Shown here in pieces: positions 57,044 to 64,000 of a DNA stretch of 64,000 nt (its first letter is position 1; each line of letters starts with the position of its first letter). Position numbers and translations under genes: made by a program. The stretch comes from Mucidula mucida (Eukaryota > Basidiomycota > Agaricomycetes > Agaricales > Physalacriaceae): positions 186,001 through 250,000 of the forward strand of contig JADNYV010000021.1 of assembly GCA_015501055.1 (NCBI GenBank), given 5' to 3'. The notes below the pieces were generated by a model. That model had not been told where the DNA came from and made no database searches. It worked only from the letters and a program-made list of their open reading frames with translations.

Positions 57044-60000
57044 ATGCTTTTTCCGGCCTTGCAGATTGTCTTTCTACTCCTCGGCCTGGCGTTCGCCAAC
57101 TCGACTGGCCTTACAGACGACGTGACGTGGGACTCCCACTCACTCTCCATCTTTGGGCAGCGCACCTTCATCTTGTCCGCAGAAATCCACCCATGGAGGA
57201 TCCCGGGGAGCTCCGACATATGGACCGACATCTTTCAAAAGGTCAAAGCAAACGGCTTCAATACGGTGTCGTTCTACACTAGCTGGGCCCTACATTATCC
57301 TGCGCCAGACACCAATGGCGGAGAAGGGGATTTTCAGCAAGGTACATACCGCGATATTCAGAGTTTCATCGACAAGTGCAAGGAGGCTGGTTTATGGATG
57401 ATTGCGAGGTATGCATCAACAGTCCCCCTTTGGGTATCGCTCTGACATTCGTGATAGACCTGGACCGTATATCAGTTCGTCGAAGCCTCGTTCTTGAGGT
57501 AATGGACACTGACTTCGGACAGATGCCGAAACTACGGGCGGAGGCCATCCTGGTTGGGTGGGGAACATAGCAGGTCCGCTTCGTACGAACAATCCTAACT
57601 ATACACAAGGCACGTACATATGCCGAGTACGCCGTATATATGCGCTGAAAACTTCTATTTAGCTTGGACACCATACATGACTCGCATTACCAAGTTGATT
57701 GCGGAGAACCAGATAACAAATGGCGGTCCTAGTAAGTTGTGCAACACGAATACTGTCCTCCTGCAGTCTAATCCGAGCAGTCATCCTCGTTCAGGCTGAG
57801 AATGAATATAGTGAAAGCACGAATAACAATATCTATATGCAAGCAATCATCGACCTTTATCGTGCTAACGGCGTGGTCGTCCGTAGGTGTTCATTTTTCC
57901 AGAAAATGACTCCGGACATTGAACGTCATTCTCCAGCTATCACCCACAATGACCAGCACTCTGGCCAGGCTGGGTTCGTACTTCGACTCGGTCATCTGCC
58001 CCGTCTGAATAAATGCCCTCTCCAGCAATTTCTCGCCTGATCGCCCTGGCCTAGGACGCGTCGACATCTACTGGCAAGTAGCCGTGGCCGACGAGTCGCC
58101 TTATTCTTACCGTGTTTAGTGGTGATTCGTATCCCCAAGGCGCAAACAGCTGGGCTCAGGTCCAGTCTATTTACTACTCTGCACATGAAGCAGTGGCGCA
58201 GAGCAATCCGCTATGTCTAGCCGAGGTTATTCGTCTCTTCTGTTACTCGTACTTGTAGCGGTTCGTTGATTGATGCTCTCTGCTACAGTTTGGTGGTGGG
58301 TTCCTACTTCAGTGGGGTTCCGTTTCGCCTAGAGGAGGCACGGGATACGAGAAGTATTGTGCGTAATTGTCTTCTGAGCACTTGTGGTTGCTCATGATTG
58401 TTACTAGCCAATTCTGGAGGTCTTACGGATGCAACCTTTGGTATGGAATAGCAATGTGTTTCCTCTCGTCGGTCCGTCTAAACCACAAATTGTAGAGGAA
58501 GTTTTCTACAAGGAAAACTAGTACGCATGGGTTCTTCCACTTGTCGCGCTTACGCTTATGTTTTCTCTCTTCGCGTAGTGCTCAAACGGCAACCATCCTC
58601 AGTCAGCGGGTTGTTCCGTTGCCTTTTGTGAGACTAACACTCAGACAGATGTGTATATGCTCTTCGGCGGAACTAATTGGGGCCAGACCGCAGCACCCGT
58701 ACGTTACCTCTCGAATGATATCGTCCGAAAGCTGAACGTACGGTCGTCAGGTTTCCTACAGCTCATACGACTACGGCGGAGGTGATTCTGATGCCACACA
58801 TTTTCAAATTGCCATTGAACACCATTCCAGGCATCAACGAGAACCGGATCGCGAATACCAAAATGAATGAAATGCGATTACAAGGTGGGCCTCTGTCTTT
58901 AGACTTGGTGTAATTTACTCACATTGCAAAGGTCTCTTCCTACGTGTTTCCCGTGATCTTCTTGGGTCGAACCTCTTGGCAAATGGTACAAACTATACGA
59001 CTTCGTCATTAATTCACACCGCAGAGCTACGGAACCCCGACACTGATGCCGCGTTCTACTTCACCCGTCACGACGCGTCAACGTCTGTCCTAGTTCTCTC
59101 TGGTTGAAGCAAAATTCATGTTTGGATTATTGTAGATCACTTGATTTGACGACGACACAATTGAACGTTACAACATCTCGGGGTGATATGCTCATTCCAC
59201 GGAGTGGCGAACTCACTTTCGAAGGGAGACAGAGCAAGATCATCGTCACGGATTATGTTTTCGGGATCAACGACAGAAAGATCTTGTACTCTACCGCCGA
59301 GTGAGTCTCGATCTTGTACAGGTGGCCAATTCAGTAACCATCTTGCCCAGAATTATGACATGGACTACGTATGTCCGTTCATTCTTGTTTAAATCCAACG
59401 TTTGAGATGTTGACAGCATCGACGATGTCGACTATCTTATCCTCTACGCTCCAGAGGGGCAAACTGGGGAAACAGCTTTCATCTTCGATTCGGAACCTAA
59501 TGTCGATGCCGGGGATACAGTAACAAGCGACTTCGCAGACGGGATCCTGACTCTTAGTTACACACTCCAAGGATCGCAGTTTGTTCGTGTCGACAACATC
59601 ACCGTCATTCTCTTGGACAAAGCGACCGCTTATCAATGGCACGCTCCTCTCATTCGCGGCGAAGGGATCTTTGGGAACTTCTTTTCTATAGGCAGTAACG
59701 CAACGTGTGTATTCTATCTCGCTTCAAACTCATTCTGACGCAACCGACTAGGGTCCTCGTCAATGGCCCATACCTCATACGTACAGCATTCTTGGATGGA
59801 CAGACTTTGTCGTTGGTAAGCACGTCTTGATGGTTGCATCTACATCTACTCTACTAATGCCAATGACAGACCGGAGATCTGAACGGGACTACCTCTGTTG
59901 AAGTCATTGCACCATCCGGAGTCTCCAAGCTAAACTGGAACGACCAAGAAGTTTCGGTCTCGGCTTCGAACAGAGGCTCATTTGTGGCGACTATCCATGG

Positions 60001-61536
60001 CGCAGAAAGCATTTCTTTACCATCTCTTACCGACCTCAAGTGGAAGGCTTCGAGCAGGTAAGTCGGCGACCGTTTCGACTTGATCATGTTTTGACCGAAT
60101 CATATCGTAGTCTACCTGAGCTAGATCTTGATTTCGATGACTCTGATTTTGTCGTAGCTGATCTGACAGAGACTAACGTGAGTATTCGGCGTCGGCTTCT
60201 CGTATCTGGCACTAAGCGACGTTGTAGTACACCAATCTTCCGCCTCTTTATGGGGAACATGTTTTGAACTCACAGCAATATGGGTAAGACACAAAATAGC
60301 TCAAGGAATATCTATCATCTAATGAGGTATTTCAGCTTCTATGGAGGAAACCTCGTTTATCGAGGTCATTTCAATGCTTCAGGCGAAGAGACCGCCGTAA
60401 AGCTCGCTGTTCAATACGGATTTGCCGGTGGTTATACGGCGTGGCTGAATGGTGTATTCCTTGGCTCAGGACAGGGAAACTCCACCGTCAGTCTCTCCGA
60501 CAATTCATGGCCCATCCCGAATGGCACGCTCCGTGTTGGTGCAGACAATGTTATTCTCGTGGTACAAGGTAGGCCTTGTCACTGAATGCAGAAGATTATC
60601 ACTAACTCCTCGATCTACAGATCATACAGGGTGCGTATAAAGGTCGAGATCGTTATAATGCTAAATTCTTCTTGGGCTTCTCTAGGATCTCTGAAACGAA
60701 CTGTATGTCTGAATCACATCTGTCTTCCTGTGCTCGACGACTCACTCTGACGCTCAAGCTAACGGCGGAAAGGAACCCCGCGGAATACGAGGGTACGCGC
60801 TCGATGGTGGCAATGCCACGGTAACTTGGCGTCTGCAAGGAAATCAAGGAGGCGCTGCGAACGCTCCCGATACGTGGCGAGGATACTTGAACGAAGGTGG
60901 TTTATACGCCGAGCGAATTGGTGCCCACCTTCCTGGGTATCCCGACGGCAGCTGGTCGGATGCTTCTCCTCTTGACGGTATTAAGAGCGCTGGTATCAAC
61001 TTCTATCGGACGACATTCGATCTAGTGGGTACTCCAGTTCTTCAAAGAGGCGATGACCGCTCAGCTCACTCTATAGGCCGTTCCTGCTGGCGTTGATTTC
61101 CCAATTCGATTGTCGATTACCCCTAGCGATATCACGTCCAACTTTAGAGTGCAAATCTATCTCAATGGATGGCAAGTTGGAAAATATATCAACAACATCG
61201 GGTTTGTTCGCATCTGTTCATTCAGTGACATCCACGCTCATGATGATGATGTTTTAGACCTCAAACAGTTTTCGTACTTCCCGCTAGGCATGGTTCTGAA
61301 CCACTGGACGACGTTCACTAACGAATCTTCCTTACAGCATTTTGCGAAAATCCTCTTCGAACACCCTCGCGTTGTCGTTGTGGGCCTTGGACCCCTCGGG
61401 CGCGACTATCGCAGGGCTCAAACTGGTATCGGATGGTCTATTTTCGACAGCGCTGTCGTTTGAGGATTACGATGTACCGGACTATGAGCAGCAGAAGGGA
61501 CTACGGCCAGCAGGCAAGTACGTTGATCCGCTGTAA
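57044..61536 (+). CDS. Secreted GH35 beta-galactosidase
   Basis: Large extracellular beta-galactosidase of roughly 1,000 residues, the usual size in fungi. ATG at 57044 gives a signal peptide (MLFPALQIVFLLLGLAFA). Catalytic barrel: ILSAEIHPWRIPGSSDIWTD, NTVSFYTSWALH, RPGPYINAETTGGGHPGWVG, the acid/base Glu in LVQAENEYSES, GRVDIYCGDSYPQG, the nucleophile region LAEFGGGFLLQWGS, FGGTNWGQTAAP and YDYGGGINENRIANTKMNEM. Then the fungal BetaGal domains 2, 3 and 4/5 (SGELTFEGRQSKIIVTDYVF; VLVNGPYLIRTAFLDG; FYGGNLVYRGHFNASGEETA; WRGYLNEGGLYAERIGAHLP), ending FEDYDVPDYEQQKGL and TAA at 61534-61536. About twenty introns of 46-60 bp, all reading through without frameshift; three use GC donors. Likely role: removing galactose from plant polysaccharides. 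Confidence 0.93.
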
Positions 61537-62895
61537 TTTTGATGTACATGCTGTCGAAATCGCGACAATCGATTGACGTTCAGTAAGCCTCTTCGTGGGC
61601 ACAGTCTGTGAGCGACTGGACTATCAAGCGACGCATGCCTTGGTGGAAATGGTACGTACTTGCGGTCCTTCCGCGTTGGAATTTCTGCCATCTCAACGCT
61701 TGCGCGGAACCCCGTCACTTCTTGGTATAAGAGCTTCTGTCCGCCAGGTATACACCAGGAGAGGACATCTTCCGAGCCATTTAAGAAAGATCAGTGGGTA
61801 CTGTCATATCCGAAGACTCCGGATTGACATCCGTCTTGATGTGTTCAGTGAGCGCTGCGTCTACTTGAAATAGACTGGAGTCAGAGCGTCCTCTAAGTTG
61901 GACACTCTTCACATGAAATTGAAAGGTCTGCCGCAGTGTATTCCTGGGTGTATGTTTATCAGTACTGGCATACCAGAAGGCGATCTGATACCTCATCATA
62001 TTCTCATTGGGACACCAGGCTCGGAGAGGAGGGCAATGAAAGAATACGGTAGTATGTACCTTGAACGTTAACGTTATATGTGCTCGCTATGGTCATGCCT
62101 TGAGCGTCAGAAGCGTTAAGTATTGAATAATGAAGATCCATCCATAATATGATCTTCTCTAGAACATTTCACGATGCAGCTGCATGCATTGGACAATGAA
62201 CGGGACAATTGCGAGTGTTCAAGGAATGATAGGAACAGAAAAAGTTCGGGGACGGGATGCGCCGCGATAACGACAAGCCAAGTAATCTGATGTTACAAGG
62301 ACACCGAAAGATGGATATCGAGGCTGAGCACGAGCACTAAACGGTTGAACGAAAAAAAACACGAGGCATGTTATCGATTGAATATAGTAGCGCGGATCGC
62401 GCTTCAGAGAGAAGATCGTACCTTAAATGCTTGCGCATGCGGAGTGTGGCGCTGTATTTTGCACGTTACACGACGGTCCGGGGCAAAGCGACCGGTCTCA
62501 GCTGTCTACTGAATACGCTGCGGTCTGTCAATCACGGCAACAATGTCAATGTCAAGGTGGTCGCTGTAAATCTTCCGGTTTTTATCTGAGGTTCCGAAGC
62601 CGAGATACGTTCGGTTGGTGCGAGCACATGATTCCTGCCGCAGTGCTGCGTACTCATCCTCGATAAATCACAAGCAACAATATTACGATAGTTCTGTTAA
62701 AACGTGACGATAACTTCGGTAACCGTAGGTCAGTAGTAGAAAGTAGGAGGGATTCGGAATTATAATGAAATGGAATATAGAGGAAGGAACAATAATGAGT
62801 AGCAATCCGACAACAAAATACAATGATAGCAATGAAAAGTACAGAAGGAAGCATAGAAAATAGCAAGTCGTACTAATTATAGCCAACCACTCGGT
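61537..62895. other. Intergenic region, no gene recognised
   Basis: About 1.36 kb downstream of the beta-galactosidase. Short frames on both strands (61595-61873 +, 61482-61718 -) have no recognisable domain. The right end (62650-62890) is AT-rich, as expected 3' of the - strand gene at 62896. Confidence 0.35.
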
Positions 62896-63573
62896 TCAGC
62901 GGTTGCTGAACCTCGGCGAGAGAGGGCTCGACGGATGAGGAGAATAATTCGCGGGGCCAGGACGTGAGCCTGCATAAGATGTGAGCATTCCGAGTAGATG
63001 TTTATTGTGGCGTTACTAACCTAACGTCTCGCGAGGCAGGGATGTGGGCTTGTTCTTGGAAGATCGAGAGGTGGTGGAATTGGTGCGAAGACCTGTATGT
63101 CATGAGACAGGTAAGGGAGTCAAGCGTAAAGGCAACATACTAAAGCGCGACTCGGGCCAGAAGAGTAGACAGGAAGTTGGCCATGGCGTCTTCGCATTGT
63201 CCTCCGTGTTTACGATGCTGCCAACGACATGTTTCTCCTTCTTTACGTTCTCCTTCTCAGCGCCTGTCCAGATAAGAACAGGAGTTGAGCTGGTACTGCC
63301 AGCATGACTGGGATCCATCAATTTGGCACCAGGAGGTGCCCCAGCGTGTACATATCTATCGAAGGGGAGAGGATAGTCCGAGGATTCCTGTAGTTGGCTG
63401 GTGCCAAGTTCACGCGTTCCTTGGACGGGAGTACCCTCTACTGAGGACGGGACAGAAGACGGCAGTGCGGGTGACGGTGGCGCAGAGCTAGCAAATCTGC
63501 CTAAACCGTCGAAGCTGGAGATCAGGTCTAGTTCTAGTTCATCGGCGAGTGGTGTGGCATAGTAGGAATCCAT
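62896..63573 (-). CDS. Small Ser/Pro-rich hypothetical protein
   Basis: ATG at 63573 opens with MDSYYATPLADELELDLISS, then FDGLGRFASSAPPSPALPSS, a YPLPFDRYVHAGAPPGAKLM segment and TSSTPVLIWTGAEKENVKKE. Two introns with good signals (donor GTATGT near 63144; donor GTTAGT near 63025, acceptor TGCAG) join SLRTNSTTSRSSKNKPTSLP and a last exon GSRPGPANYSPHPSSPLSPR ending at TGA 62896-62898. About 190 residues, no TM or signal peptide, mostly disordered, with several SP/TP sites that a proline-directed kinase could use. No family recognised; start and splice pattern make it a credible gene. Confidence 0.55.
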
Positions 63574-64000
63574 TTCTGTAGGTCGGTGTTGATGTAGATG
63601 AAGGTAGAAAAACAGCTTCCTTTGTTGTGATTTAAATGGGGCGTAGCTGTAGCGGAGTTTAAAGGTCCTTCTATTGTTGTTTCCAAAGGAACGTATGCTG
63701 GATGCCGAGATGGTCCCAGATCCGGTCGATCATGATCGTCTCAAAAACGTGTACCTTTTGTCTTGTACCACCACCACGAACAACTGAAGATGTCTGAATT
63801 CTCTCAACAACACGCAGGACTATTCTGGCTCGATTCGGTCGCTGTCCGTTCTGTTGCGCGCTATCTCCTCTACTCCAAACAATACTGTCACATCCTCAAT
63901 AGAGTTCACAAATCAGCCATTCTACGCTCGAGAAATCGGACACCCTGAATGTGAAGTGTCAAATCGGTACTGAGTGGCTGCTGCTACCGCCAGGATATGA
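63574..64000. other. Region upstream of the Ser/Pro-rich gene; nothing else called
   Basis: 427 bp. A + strand frame of 53 codons from the ATG at 63790 is present but has no supporting evidence. Confidence 0.3.

Noticed and set aside
1..64000. CRISPR arrays, insertion sequences, operons or riboswitches
   Set aside because: The window is eukaryotic, with introns in nearly every gene; no repeat-spacer array or bacterial-type element was found.

Overview
The window is nuclear DNA of a filamentous basidiomycete, most likely an Agaricomycete. Genes are dense and on both strands. They carry many short (about 46-60 bp) introns with GT-AG or occasional GC-AG ends. The gene content is typical of mushroom-forming fungi: a class I hydrophobin, a DUF6535 membrane protein, a wax-synthase-like MBOAT, a GH35 beta-galactosidase, a hybrid histidine kinase and allantoate-permease-type MFS transporters. 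No rRNA, tRNA, CRISPR or bacterial signal was recognised.

Layout. 0.2-1.5 kb (-) AMPK beta subunit. 2.3-2.9 kb (+) a hypothetical gene whose decayed paralogue lies at 9.7-10.2 kb. 3.15-3.47 kb a MITE with 25-bp terminal inverted repeats. 3.8-5.4 kb (-) a class V PLP aminotransferase-fold enzyme. 6.4-9.2 kb (+) DUF6535 protein. 11.1-11.7 kb (-) a small conserved gene. 12.7-13.2 kb (+) hydrophobin. 14.8-22.5 kb (+) an MFS transporter whose last exon is split by a complete, apparently very young Ty1/copia retrotransposon (17306-22338). 22.7-25.7 kb (-) a protein with two RING domains, divergent from a pericentrin-like spindle-pole-body protein (26.6-32.2 kb, +). 32.7-33.7 kb (-) cardiolipin synthase. 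33.9-39.5 kb (-) two tandem MFS paralogues. 41.1-42.1 kb (-) and 46.3-47.6 kb (+) two RING/coiled-coil paralogues flanking an RTA1-family gene (44.7-45.8 kb). 47.8-51.9 kb (+) hybrid histidine kinase. 52.1-53.3 kb (-) MBOAT acyltransferase. 53.7-56.0 kb (-) F-box-like Cys-rich protein. 57.0-61.5 kb (+) GH35 beta-galactosidase. 62.9-63.6 kb (-) Ser/Pro-rich protein.

The genes are ordinary neighbours rather than an operon-like system, so I see no single new multi-gene system. The most informative structures are the copia insertion (two LTRs that read identical, 5-bp target duplication, an initiator-tRNA anticodon-type primer site, and a TGA at the LTR border that ends the host gene in frame), the MITE, a run of four GC-AG introns, the paired RING/coiled-coil genes, and a cluster of stem-loops at 43.3 kb. 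Many otherwise coherent genes contain single-base frameshifts, mostly in short homopolymers. These look more like consensus errors than decay, and gene models here should be read with that in mind.
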